Positions 7,056 to 14,819 of a DNA stretch of 17,882 nucleotides are shown here, piece by piece (positions within the stretch are counted from its first letter, which is position 1; each line of letters opens with the position of its first letter). A program made the translations under genes and the position numbers. The notes below the pieces were generated by a model that did not search any database, had not been told where the DNA came from, and saw only the letters and a program-made list of their open reading frames with translations. Source of the stretch: an uncultured Collinsella sp. (GTDB lineage: Bacteria; Actinomycetota; Coriobacteriia; Coriobacteriales; Coriobacteriaceae); contig CAAELE010000042.1 in the NCBI GenBank assembly GCA_900756765.1, positions 1-17,882 of the forward strand, in the 5' to 3' direction.

Positions 7056-8382
7056 CCTTTTGCTCCTTCTTCCTAAAGAAGAGTCGAATGGGCGTACCGG
7101 CGAAGTCGAAGGTCGAGCGCATACGGTTCTCCACGTAGCGCTGGTAGGTGTCGTTGACCAGGTCGCTGTGGTTTACGAAGAACGTGAACGTCGGCGGGTT
7201 GACGCCCGTCTGGATCACGTAGTGCATGCGCAGGCGACGCTTGCCGTCCACCACGGTGTGGCCGAACTCGCGCAGGTCGGTGAGGAACGTGTTGAGGCGC
7301 GAGGTGGTGATCTTTTGCGAACGCGTCTTCTCGGCGGCGTCGACCATCGCCCAGATCTTCTCGATGCTGCGGCCGGTCAGGGCCGAGATGCGCAGGTATT
7401 GGGCCCAGGGAGCCATGACGCCCAGACGGCGGTCGATGGTCTCCATGCAGGCCTCGCGCTTGCGGTCGTCGTCGAGCAGATCCCATTTGTTTAGCAGCAC
7501 AACGATGGCGCAGCCGCGCTCGATGGCAAGACCCATGACCTTCTGGTCCTGCTCGGTAACGCCCACGGAGGCGTCGACGACGAGCAGCGCCACGTCGGCG
7601 CGGTCGATGGCGCGCAGGCCGCGGACCATGGAGTAGTACTCGATGTTCTCGTACACGGTGCTCTTCTTGCGAATGCCCGCGGTGTCGACCATGCGGTAGT
7701 GCTTGCCGTTGCGCTCCACGACGGTGTCGATGGCGTCGCGCGTCGTGCCGGCAATGTTGGACACGATAGAGCGGTCGGCGCCCAGGATGCGGTTGAACAG
7801 CGACGACTTACCGGCGTTGGGACGGCCGATGATGGCGACGTTCAGCGCGTCGGGGAACTCATCGGCGACCTCGTCCTCTTCCTCCGGAAGCAGGGCCACG
7901 ATGTCATCGAGCAGGTCGCCCGTGCCGTGGCCATGCAGGGCCGAGAGCGGCGTGGGCTCGCCGATGCCAAGTGAATAGAACTCCCAGATGTTGTCATTCT
8001 CGCGATCGGGGTTGTCGAGCTTGTTCACCAGCAGAAAGACCGGCTTGTCGCAGCGCTTGAGCATGCGAGCGACCGACTCGTCCTCTTCGGTGACTCCGGT
8101 GCGGCCGTCGACCACAAACAGGATGACGGCGGCTTCCTCGGCGGCGGCGAGTGCCTGGTCGCGGATGGACGTGGCAAACACGTCATCGCTCTTGAGCGGC
8201 TCGATGCCGCCCGTGTCGACGATGGTGAACTCGCGGCCGTTCCAATCGGCCGTGTGATACGAGCGGTCGCGCGTGACGCCGCGGGACTCGTGGACGATGG
8301 CGTCCGAGGTCTGGGCCAGGCGGTTAACGAGCGTGGACTTGCCCACGTTGGGGCGTCCGACGACGGCGACGATAGGTTTCAT
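7048..8382 (-). CDS. der: Ribosome biogenesis GTPase Der (EngA), double G-domain
   Basis: Der is an essential GTPase in 50S subunit maturation. The 444-residue protein has two G domains in tandem. Domain 1 shows GRPNVGKS (9-16), DTGG (56-59) and NKLD (120-123); domain 2 shows GRPNAGKS (186-193), DTAGIRKKS and NKWD. A KH-like domain forms the C-terminus. The start MKPIVAVVG at 8382 is preceded by AGGAG at the usual distance and lies 10 bp after the stop of the DUF512 gene. The open frame runs on to 8553, but that extension overlaps DUF512 and lacks family similarity, so it is rejected. Confidence 0.97.
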   Translation of the reverse strand: MKPIVAVVGRPNVGKSTLVNRLAQTSDAIVHESRGVTRDRSYHTADWNGREFTIVDTGGIEPLKSDDVFATSIRDQALAAAEEAAVILFVVDGRTGVTEEDESVARMLKRCDKPVFLLVNKLDNPDRENDNIWEFYSLGIGEPTPLSALHGHGTGDLLDDIVALLPEEEDEVADEFPDALNVAIIGRPNAGKSSLFNRILGADRSIVSNIAGTTRDAIDTVVERNGKHYRMVDTAGIRKKSTVYENIEYYSMVRGLRAIDRADVALLVVDASVGVTEQDQKVMGLAIERGCAIVVLLNKWDLLDDDRKREACMETIDRRLGVMAPWAQYLRISALTGRSIEKIWAMVDAAEKTRSQKITTSRLNTFLTDLREFGHTVVDGKRRLRMHYVIQTGVNPPTFTFFVNHSDLVNDTYQRYVENRMRSTFDFAGTPIRLFFRKKEQKDA

Positions 8383-8392
8383 CTGCACTCCT

Positions 8393-9835
8393 TTAATGGG
8401 TGGGGTCAGTGGAATTAGTAGAGTCGGCAGGCACAATGCCAAGGATGTGCTCCAGGGTATCGAGCAGCTCATGCGGCATGGTCGACACCACATGAACCTC
8501 GGCGCCGCGACTGGTAAGGCTTGCGAGTAAATCGTCACGATGATACTCGTCAAGCGTCATGCCGTCAGCGTTGAACATGAGCTTAGGCACAAAGAGCATA
8601 ACCCCCGACAGGTCTTGCGGCAGCTGCTCCAGGATATCGCTCGCGACGATGAGGCCGGTCACGTCCACGTTGCCGCCAAAGTAGCGGTTCTTGATGGCCA
8701 TGACGGTGCCGGCAAGGCCCTGTGGGGACTCCACGAAGCGCGCCACGGTATCGCGAGCGCTGGCGCCCGAAAGACATATCAGGTGTTGGTCGCGGGCGGT
8801 CATAGCCTTGCGAACGCGGGCAAGGCGCTCGGCGTCGGCGATAAGGACATCGTCTGTCTCGTCCAGATACGAGCGGATCATACCGATACCGTCGTAGTAC
8901 TGTGGGTAGCCGTCGTAAAAGTCCGCCTCGGGAGGCTCGATGCCGGCGTCCAGATAGAACTCGTCGCTCATTTGGAAGGTGTGGCGGCCAAAACGCTCGT
9001 AGGCGCGGTCCTGGAAGGGGCGGATCATGGCGATAGTCTCGCGCGCCAGCTCGGGCTTGTCGCTGTAGGACCAGCTAAAGCGGTTCTGGTGCTTGGTAAA
9101 ACCGAGCGGCACAATGCCGAGACTCGTGATCTGCTCGTGCTCCTCGCAAAAGCGCAGCGTCTTTTCCAGCTCCTCGCCGTCGTTCATGCCGGGGCACAAA
9201 ACGATCTGCGCATGGATTTCGATGCCGGCGGCCATGATGGCCTCGAGTACGTCCATGCCGCGTTGGGCGTTGCGGCCCATCATGCGGCGTCGGACGTCGG
9301 GGCTCACGGCGTGGACCGACACGTTCATCGGACTCATGTTGCGATTGATAACGTTTTGCACGTCCTCGTCGGAAAGGTTCGTGAGCGTGACGAAGTTACC
9401 CTGCAAAAAACTCAGGCGATAATCGTCGTCGCGGATGTAGAGCGTGGAGCGGCCGCCCTTGGGCAGCATGGTCATAAAGCAGAACACGCAGGCGTTGACG
9501 CAGGTACGCATGCCGTCAAAGATGGGGCCGTCGAACTCCAGGCCCCAGTCCTCGCCCGGGAAGCGGTCGAGCTCGACGGGGGTGACAGTGCCGTCGCGCG
9601 GATCGAAAACCTCCAGCTCGACGGTGTCGTCATCTGCCTCCCAGAGCCACACGATCATATCGGTCAGTTGCTCGCCGTTGACCGTGAGCACGCGCATGCC
9701 CGGCTCGATACCCACATCCCATGCGGGCGATTCGGGACGCACGTTCTTAACGAGCGCGCCTTCACCCGGCTCGGGGTCGCGGCTGCGCCCGTAATCGGCC
9801 ACCTCGGCGGCGTATGCGGCTACGGTCTGGTCCAT
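8393..9835 (-). CDS. PDZ-like / radical SAM / DUF512 protein
   Basis: A 480-residue member of the DUF512 radical SAM family, whose reaction is not known. It has three parts: a PDZ-like domain at about 25-95 (ESPAWDVGIEPGMRVLTVNG), a radical SAM core with the CX3CX2C cluster motif at Cys112, Cys116 and Cys119 (TCVNACVFCF), and a DUF512 region. The family hallmark DDDYRLSFLQGNFVTLTNL-like segment follows at 136-154, and SVHAVSP and CPGMNDG are also seen. The motif normally read FIDQLPPG is FMTMLPKG. The start at 9835 is 2 bp past the ispH stop; its AGGAG lies inside ispH at a long 14-nt spacing. DUF512 genes often neighbour der in clostridia and related bacteria. It likely binds a [4Fe-4S] cluster and SAM. 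Confidence 0.92.
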   Translation of the reverse strand: MDQTVAAYAAEVADYGRSRDPEPGEGALVKNVRPESPAWDVGIEPGMRVLTVNGEQLTDMIVWLWEADDDTVELEVFDPRDGTVTPVELDRFPGEDWGLEFDGPIFDGMRTCVNACVFCFMTMLPKGGRSTLYIRDDDYRLSFLQGNFVTLTNLSDEDVQNVINRNMSPMNVSVHAVSPDVRRRMMGRNAQRGMDVLEAIMAAGIEIHAQIVLCPGMNDGEELEKTLRFCEEHEQITSLGIVPLGFTKHQNRFSWSYSDKPELARETIAMIRPFQDRAYERFGRHTFQMSDEFYLDAGIEPPEADFYDGYPQYYDGIGMIRSYLDETDDVLIADAERLARVRKAMTARDQHLICLSGASARDTVARFVESPQGLAGTVMAIKNRYFGGNVDVTGLIVASDILEQLPQDLSGVMLFVPKLMFNADGMTLDEYHRDDLLASLTSRGAEVHVVSTMPHELLDTLEHILGIVPADSTNSTDPTH

Positions 9836-9837
9836 GA

Positions 9838-10734
9838 CTAGCGGCAAAGCTCCTTGATGCGCGCAACGGCGCGTTCGATGTGTTCTTGCGGGGTGGAGGC
9901 TCCGGCGGTGATGCCGATGTGGCGCGCGTTGGCAAACCACGCGGCCTCAAGCTCGGAAGCTTCCTCGATGTGATGCGTGTGCTCGCAGACATCGGCACAA
10001 ATCTGCGCCAGACGGCGCGTGTTGCCCGAATTTTTGCCGCCCACGACGACCATGCAATCACAGCGGTTGGCGAGGGTTGCCGCCGCCTGCTGGCGCTCGC
10101 TTGTGGCGGCGCAGATGGTGTTGATCACACGCAGTTCCTGCACGCGCGGGGTGATGGAGGCCACAACCTCGGCCAGGTTCTGCGCGGTTTGGGTGGTCTG
10201 GACAACCAGGCCGACCTTGCCCTTGAGCGACAGAGCCTCGGCGTCGGCGGCACAGCTCACGACTTGAGCGTCATCACCGGCGTGGCCCAGAATGCCCTCG
10301 ACCTCGGGATGGCCTGGCTCGCCCACGACAATCACGCGATAGCCCTCGCGCACCAGGCGCTCGGCCGCCACATGAACCTTCTTCACGTAGGGGCAGGTGG
10401 CGTCGACCACGGTAAGGCCGCGCTCGCGAGCGGCGTCGATGACCTGCGGCACCACACCGTGAGCGCGGATAATCACGGTGCCCGACGCGGCGTCATCCAG
10501 TGTCTCGGCAAGACCGACGCCTGCCTCGGCGAGCTCGCGCACCACGATAGGGTTATGGATGAGCGGACCCAGCGTGTGGACCTGAGTGCTCTCCCCTGCC
10601 TGCGGCGCGGCAGCCAGCGCCATGTCGAGCGCACGCTGTACGCCGTAGCAGGTGCCGGCGTGGGCAGCGATTTCGATGGTGGGGAAGACCTCCTCAGCGG
10701 CGGCCGCAGCGGTATTCATGACGTTCTCACCCAT
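9838..10734 (-). CDS. ispH: 4-hydroxy-3-methylbut-2-enyl diphosphate reductase
   Basis: IspH carries out the last step of the MEP isoprenoid pathway, reducing HMBPP to IPP and DMAPP with a [4Fe-4S] cluster. In the 298-residue model the three cluster cysteines are conserved: Cys29 (GTCYGV), Cys114 (DATCPYV) and Cys208 (NTICAAT). Substrate residues seen include His60 (GPLIHN), His92 (RAHG), Glu144 (GHPEVEG) and a QTT at 179-181. The start is uncertain. The ATG at 10734 lies 2 bp after the plsC-like gene stop, whereas an ATG at 10719 (293 residues) is preceded by GGGTGAG, a plausible Shine-Dalgarno. The open frame to 10764 is less likely. The presence of IspH implies the MEP route. Confidence 0.95.
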   Translation of the reverse strand: MGENVMNTAAAAAEEVFPTIEIAAHAGTCYGVQRALDMALAAAPQAGESTQVHTLGPLIHNPIVVRELAEAGVGLAETLDDAASGTVIIRAHGVVPQVIDAARERGLTVVDATCPYVKKVHVAAERLVREGYRVIVVGEPGHPEVEGILGHAGDDAQVVSCAADAEALSLKGKVGLVVQTTQTAQNLAEVVASITPRVQELRVINTICAATSERQQAAATLANRCDCMVVVGGKNSGNTRRLAQICADVCEHTHHIEEASELEAAWFANARHIGITAGASTPQEHIERAVARIKELCR

Positions 10735-10736
10735 GG

Positions 10737-11465
10737 CTAGAACCTGCCCGGATGCTCGGCGCACAGCTCGTCGCGCATCTTATAGACACGGCCCATGGCC
10801 TCGGACTCAAACCAAGCCAGGCGTTCCTTGCGCTTGAGCTCGGCCGGTGCATCGGATAGCGAGACGGCCTTGCCGGCGCGGATCCAGCACTTCTTGGGGC
10901 GCATGAGCTTTTTACCCTTAGGCGTAATGTCGGACCAACCACAAATGGCGAGAGGGTTGACGGGCGCCTTACCCATCTGGGCGATAAGCGCAAAGCCGCC
11001 GTGAACCTCGGGCTTGATCTCGCGCGAGCGGATGCGCGTGCCCTCGGGGAAGATCAGGACGTCCTCGCCGCGCTGCAGTGCATGCTGGGCGGCGCGCAGG
11101 CACTTCATATCGGCAGTACCGCGCTCGACGGGGATGCCGCCCACGCGGCTGAAGGCCCAGCGCACAATCTTGCTCTTGGCGAACTCGGACTTAAAGATGG
11201 GGCGGATGCGGCGACCGCCAAAGAACAGCGCCGTCTCCACGGCCAAGAGTTCGGCCATCGAGGTGTGGTTACAGATGACTACGCTTCCGCGGCCTTCCTG
11301 GCGCTCAAACAGTAGGTCGGCGTCTTCGACCTTCCAGCGCCACATAAGCTTGGAGAAGACCCACAGGATGCCCATGACCACGACGACGGTGCCGCGGATG
11401 AGCGCCGGGAACTCGGCGTAGGGGGCGTTGTAATAATCCTCGGGCGTCTGCTTAAACAGGCGCAT
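10737..11465 (-). CDS. PlsC-like lysophospholipid acyltransferase with HX4E motif
   Basis: A 242-residue protein of the LPLAT/PlsC superfamily, which acylates lysophosphatidic acid to phosphatidic acid. An N-terminal hydrophobic segment (about 23-42) probably anchors it at the membrane. Block I reads NHTSMAE (66-72), so the catalytic pair is His67 and Glu72 (HX4E) instead of the usual HX4D. Block II resembles GGIPVERGT (109-117), block III is intact as FPEGTR (139-144), and VNPLAI fits block IV. The ATG at 11465 has a perfect AAAGGAGGT site formed by the end of cmk and sits 3 bp after the cmk stop. With cmk and ispH it forms an order also common in clostridia. Its acceptor could differ from that of standard PlsC because of the Asp-to-Glu change; the plsC symbol is withheld. 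Confidence 0.88.
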   Translation of the reverse strand: MRLFKQTPEDYYNAPYAEFPALIRGTVVVVMGILWVFSKLMWRWKVEDADLLFERQEGRGSVVICNHTSMAELLAVETALFFGGRRIRPIFKSEFAKSKIVRWAFSRVGGIPVERGTADMKCLRAAQHALQRGEDVLIFPEGTRIRSREIKPEVHGGFALIAQMGKAPVNPLAICGWSDITPKGKKLMRPKKCWIRAGKAVSLSDAPAELKRKERLAWFESEAMGRVYKMRDELCAEHPGRF

Positions 11466-11468
11466 GGG

Positions 11469-12155
11469 CTACCTCCTTTGGTTGATGAGGTCCTCGATAA
11501 TGTGGACGACCTCGTCGATGGTGTGAGCGGTGGAGTCGACATGCACGGCGTCCTCGGCGGGCACGAGTGGCGCGACCTCGCGGCTGCTGTCGAGCTTGTC
11601 TCGCTGCTTGAGGGCGTCGAGGGTTTCATCGACCTCGGCCTCGAGCTGCTCTGCGCTGAGCGGTTGGGCGTCGTTTTGATGGCGCTGCAGCACGCGGCGG
11701 CGGGCACGCTCGCGCGGGTCGGCGGTCAGGAAGACCTTGACCTGCGCGTTGGGGAACACGACGGTGCCGATGTCGCGACCCTCGGCCACGATATCGCGGT
11801 CCTCGGCGGCGCGGCGCTGATGGATGAGCATGGCGGCGCGTACGCCCGGGTAGGCCGAGACCTTGGAGACGTTGGCGTCCACCTGCGGTGTGCGAATGGC
11901 AGCCGAGGCGTCATGGCCGTCGATGGTCAGGCGCGTGTCCTCGCCGGTGCCGTTGGTAAAGCGGATTTCAATCTGTTCGGCGAGGGCGTCAATGGCCGCC
12001 TCGTCGTCCAGGTCGATGCCGCGGTCGAGCGCGGCGAAGGTGACGGCGCGATACATGGCGCCCGTGTCGAGCTTGTTAAAGCCCAGCTGGCGGGCGATCT
12101 CCTTGGCGATGGTGGACTTGCCGGAACCGGCGGGGCCGTCGATGGCGACGATCAT
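11469..12155 (-). CDS. cmk: Cytidylate kinase
   Basis: Cmk phosphorylates CMP and dCMP with ATP, supplying CDP and dCDP for nucleic acid and phospholipid precursors. The 228-residue protein shows the P-loop GPAGSGKST (7-15), LDTGAMYRA (29-37) in the CMP-binding region and EGRDIGTVVFP with the conserved Arg-Asp, followed by a LID-like run of arginines (ERARRR). The start at 12155 has a GGAAG site 6 bp upstream. A 66-bp gap separates it from the upstream pseudouridine synthase, the largest gap in this part of the block; no clear promoter or terminator was seen in it. Confidence 0.96.
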   Translation of the reverse strand: MIVAIDGPAGSGKSTIAKEIARQLGFNKLDTGAMYRAVTFAALDRGIDLDDEAAIDALAEQIEIRFTNGTGEDTRLTIDGHDASAAIRTPQVDANVSKVSAYPGVRAAMLIHQRRAAEDRDIVAEGRDIGTVVFPNAQVKVFLTADPRERARRRVLQRHQNDAQPLSAEQLEAEVDETLDALKQRDKLDSSREVAPLVPAEDAVHVDSTAHTIDEVVHIIEDLINQRR

Positions 12156-12221
12156 GCAATGCTTCCTTTCGGTGGTTGACGTGCTGGTATGGGTCGCGGG
12201 CGTTGGGGCGCGGCGGGTTGC

Positions 12222-13187
12222 CTACCCCGTGTAGCGCTCGCGGTAGGTGTTGCGCTTGGGCGCGGAGCCGTGGCTGCCGTGGTGACGCGTGCGGCCCGCG
12301 GTGTTGGTCGCGGGCGCGCCGGCGCGCTTGGAGCTGGCCTGCTTGGGCGGGATGCCGCCGGCCTTGAGGATTTGCACTTCGCGGTCGGTGAGCTCGCGCC
12401 ACGAGCCCTTGGCCACGTCCTTGAGCTCCAGGCCGGCAAAGTTACAGCGATGCAGGCGGATCACCGGATGGTGGATCTTGCTCAGCATGCGCTTGACCTG
12501 GTTCTTGCGGCCCTCGCGGATGATGACCTCCACGGCGGTGGTGCCGGGCTTTACGCCTTGCGGAGCCACGGCCTCGGCCTCGCGCGCGGTAATGACGCGG
12601 CAGATCGCCGGCTGGCACAGGCCGTCGTCGAGCTCGATGCCGCGGCGGAGTGGTTCCAAGTCGCGATCGGACAGGTGGCCGTCAACGAGCGCCTGGTAGG
12701 TCTTGTAGACGTGCTTGCTAGGGTGCAGCAGATCCTGCGACAGGTCGCCGTCGGTGGTAAAGAGCAAAAGGCCCGTGGTGTCGCGGTCTAGGCGACCCAC
12801 CGGAAAGAGCCCCGGAAAACGGTCGCGCGGGACCAGGTCGGCCACGCAAGGGCGCTCCTGCGGATCGCTCATGGTGGTGAGGTAGCCGGTCGGCTTGTAG
12901 AGCATCAGGTACACGGCACCCTGGTTGAGCTTGACGGGCATGCCGTCGACCTCGATATGGTCGCGGTCGACGTCGACCTTGGTGCCCAGCTCGGTCGCGA
13001 CCTGGCCGTTGACGGTCACGCGGCCGGCGGTCATCAGGTCCTCCGAGCCGCGGCGGCTCGCCACGCCCGCGCGCGCCAAAAAGCGCTGCAGACGCATGGT
13101 ATGCGGGTAGACGGGCTGTGCTTCGGTCGCGGGCGCACCCGTGACGCCGGCGGTGCGCGTCTCCCCTGCTTCGTTAGTCCTCGTCAT
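12222..13187 (-). CDS. 23S rRNA pseudouridine synthase, RluB/RsuA type
   Basis: A 321-residue enzyme of the RsuA/RluB/E/F branch, which isomerises a uridine in ribosomal RNA. An S4 RNA-binding domain covers about 31-80 (MRLQRFLARAGVASRR). The catalytic motif GRLDRDTTGLLLFT (131-144) contains the catalytic Asp134. The C-terminal about 40 residues are basic and low complexity (KRAGAPATNTAGRTRHHG), as is the first 25-residue stretch, suggesting RNA-contacting tails. The ATG at 13187 has GGAGG 6 bp upstream and overlaps the end of scpB by 14 bp. An alternative start is Met31 at the S4 domain. RluB is the expected paralogue next to scpB, but the target uridine cannot be read from sequence. Confidence 0.92.
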   Translation of the reverse strand: MTRTNEAGETRTAGVTGAPATEAQPVYPHTMRLQRFLARAGVASRRGSEDLMTAGRVTVNGQVATELGTKVDVDRDHIEVDGMPVKLNQGAVYLMLYKPTGYLTTMSDPQERPCVADLVPRDRFPGLFPVGRLDRDTTGLLLFTTDGDLSQDLLHPSKHVYKTYQALVDGHLSDRDLEPLRRGIELDDGLCQPAICRVITAREAEAVAPQGVKPGTTAVEVIIREGRKNQVKRMLSKIHHPVIRLHRCNFAGLELKDVAKGSWRELTDREVQILKAGGIPPKQASSKRAGAPATNTAGRTRHHGSHGSAPKRNTYRERYTG

Positions 13188-13893
13188 GCATATCCTCCGA
13201 GCTGTCACCGCTGGCCAGGATATCTTCACGTGCGTCGTCTTCAACATCGGTATCTATCAGTTCGCGCTCTTCGTCCAGGTCCTCGGCCTGCTCCTCGAGC
13301 GTGGACTGAATGCTGCGGCCGCTCAGGCGCTCGCGGATAAACTGGCGTGACTGCTCGTCGGGGGCAAACTGCTCCAGATCGGGCAGGTCGCGGGTGGAGC
13401 GCAGGCCGAACTTCTCCAAGAAGGCGTTGGTCGTGCCGTAGATGATGGCCTGACCGCGCTCGGGGTCGCGGCCGAGCTCGCGCACCAGGCCCTTGTCCAC
13501 GAGCGACGCGATGACGCCGTCGGAGTTGACGCCGCGGATACCCTTGACCACCTCGCGCGTGACAGGCTGGTGGTAGGCGATGACGGCCAGGGTCTCGAGT
13601 GCCGCCTGCGACAGCTTTTGCGTATCCCAGCTCAGCACGTAGGCCTCGACCACGTCGTGGTAGGCGGGGTGTGTGAACAGGCGCCAGCCACCGGCGACCT
13701 CGCGCAGCTGAAAGCCGCGGTTGGCCTCCTCGTACTCAACTTTGAGCTCGGCCAACAGCGATGCGCACTCGCCGGGGGCGATATCCAGCGCACCTGCCAG
13801 AGCAGGCGCGCTCACGGGGTCGCTCGACACCAGCAGCAGCGCCTCGAGGGCACCTTTGAGGCTGTTTACCTCCAGCGTGGAAAGGGTTGACAT
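13174..13893 (-). CDS. scpB: Segregation and condensation protein B
   Basis: ScpB is the kite subunit of the SMC-ScpA-ScpB condensin and dimerises through winged helices. The 239-residue protein carries the conserved core LSQAALETLAVIAYHQPVTR-type segment at about 94-113 and the RGVNSDGVIASLVDKGLV helix-turn-helix that follows. The last 45 or so residues are strongly acidic, a tail frequently seen in actinobacterial ScpB. The ATG at 13893 lies 11 bp after the scpA stop with AGGAG upstream. The SMC gene itself is not in the window. Confidence 0.95.
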   Translation of the reverse strand: MSTLSTLEVNSLKGALEALLLVSSDPVSAPALAGALDIAPGECASLLAELKVEYEEANRGFQLREVAGGWRLFTHPAYHDVVEAYVLSWDTQKLSQAALETLAVIAYHQPVTREVVKGIRGVNSDGVIASLVDKGLVRELGRDPERGQAIIYGTTNAFLEKFGLRSTRDLPDLEQFAPDEQSRQFIRERLSGRSIQSTLEEQAEDLDEERELIDTDVEDDAREDILASGDSSEDMHDED

Positions 13894-13904
13894 GGTTGCG
13901 GCTC

Positions 13905-14714
13905 CTATTCGGTGAGCTCGGGGCCCTCGCCAGGCACATAGGCCTCGGCGCCCTCGACGCGATTGATTTGAATGGTTCCAAAGATCTCGTCCTGGCTCAG
14001 CGTGAGCGAGCCGCGCTTGGCGAGCTCGAGCATAGCCAGGAAGGTGACGACAAGCTGCTCGGTGGTGGCATCGCCGTCCAGCAGCTCGCGGAAGGTGCAG
14101 GTTTGGTGCGCCATGGTAAAGCGGTCGACCGAGGCCACCGTCAGGTCGAGCGGCACGCGATGCGGTGCCACGTGCTCGGCCTCCAGCAGGAAGGTCTGGC
14201 GCTTGCCGTCCAGGTCGGCGCAGATGACGGCCAGGCCGCGCAGCGTGATGCCGGCCAGGTAGTCGGGCATAAGGCCCAAAAACTCGGGGTCGGGGCCGGC
14301 AACGCGCGGATGCATGCGGCTCTCGGCCTGCATGCGCGCACCGAGAGCGGCCGCCGCGCCCTTAAACTGCTTGTAGGCGATCAGGCGCTGGATAAGGACC
14401 TCGCGCAGGGCGTCACCGTCGAGCGCGCTGAGTTCCTCGAGGTCTTCGTCGTCCTCGTCATCGTCGTCAGTGTTGCGCGGGGCCTCCTGGGGCACCAGCG
14501 AGGCAGCCTTAATGTCCAGAAGGGTTGCCGCGACCAGCAAAAAGTCGCTCGCCACGTCCAGGTCTAGTGCCTCGATGCGCTCGACCTCGGCAAGGTATTG
14601 CTCGGCCACCTCGCTGATCGAGATGGCACCGATATCTACTTTTTGGCGGGTTACCAGCTGCAGCAGCAGGTCGAACGGTCCGCTGTAGACCTGCGTCGAC
14701 ACGCGATACGACAT
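13905..14714 (-). CDS. scpA: Segregation and condensation protein A
   Basis: ScpA is the kleisin that bridges the SMC heads and binds ScpB. The 269-residue protein begins with the family signature GPFDLLLQLVTRQKVDIGAI (12-31), which contacts the SMC neck. It contains an acidic linker rich in Asp and Glu at about 82-92 and ends in a winged-helix segment (TFLAMLELAKRGSLTLSQ). The ATG at 14714 has an AAAGGAGGT site 6 bp upstream. A hairpin-containing leader of 84 bp separates it from the protease gene, so scpA may be the first gene of a sub-operon with scpB and the pseudouridine synthase. Confidence 0.95.
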   Translation of the reverse strand: MSYRVSTQVYSGPFDLLLQLVTRQKVDIGAISISEVAEQYLAEVERIEALDLDVASDFLLVAATLLDIKAASLVPQEAPRNTDDDDEDDEDLEELSALDGDALREVLIQRLIAYKQFKGAAAALGARMQAESRMHPRVAGPDPEFLGLMPDYLAGITLRGLAVICADLDGKRQTFLLEAEHVAPHRVPLDLTVASVDRFTMAHQTCTFRELLDGDATTEQLVVTFLAMLELAKRGSLTLSQDEIFGTIQINRVEGAEAYVPGEGPELTE

Positions 14715-14798
14715 CTTCGACCTCCTTTGACGGCGCCTTCGCGGCGCGGTTTGGGTGCATGTTGCGACCGTTTTGCGCGGTCGATCTGTAAGTTTACC
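14715..14798 (-). promoter_or_regulatory. scpA leader with two small hairpins
   Basis: The gap between the protease stop and scpA holds CGACCG/CGGTCG (14765-14783, 7-base loop) and GCGCC/GGCGC (14733-14747, 5-base loop). Neither stem is followed by a T-tract on the minus strand, so they are not intrinsic terminators. They may shape the mRNA leader just upstream of the strong Shine-Dalgarno. Confidence 0.35.
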
Positions 14799-14819
14799 CT
14801 AGATGCCGGCGATTGCGAA
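14791..14819 (-). promoter_or_regulatory. Candidate promoter upstream of scpA
   Basis: On the minus strand TTCGCA (14814-14819) and TAAACT (14791-14796) are 17 bp apart, each matching 4 of 6 consensus bases. The site lies at the stop codon of the protease gene. The match is weak, but the spacing and the unusually long gap before scpA support it. Confidence 0.35.

Noticed and set aside
8383..8553. N-terminal extension of the der open frame
   Set aside because: It overlaps the DUF512 gene, has no Der similarity, and a good AGGAG precedes the internal ATG at 8382.
8540..9841. 433-codon open frame on the plus strand
   Set aside because: Antisense to the DUF512 gene, rich in His, Gly and Ala as expected of a reverse-complement shadow, with no recognisable motif.
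9836..9940. N-terminal extension of the DUF512 open frame
   Set aside because: It reads through the end of ispH in another frame and gives an Arg/His-rich sequence unlike the family.
14765..14783. Hairpin after the M50 protease gene as an intrinsic terminator
   Set aside because: The 6-bp stem is not followed by a T-tract on the minus strand.
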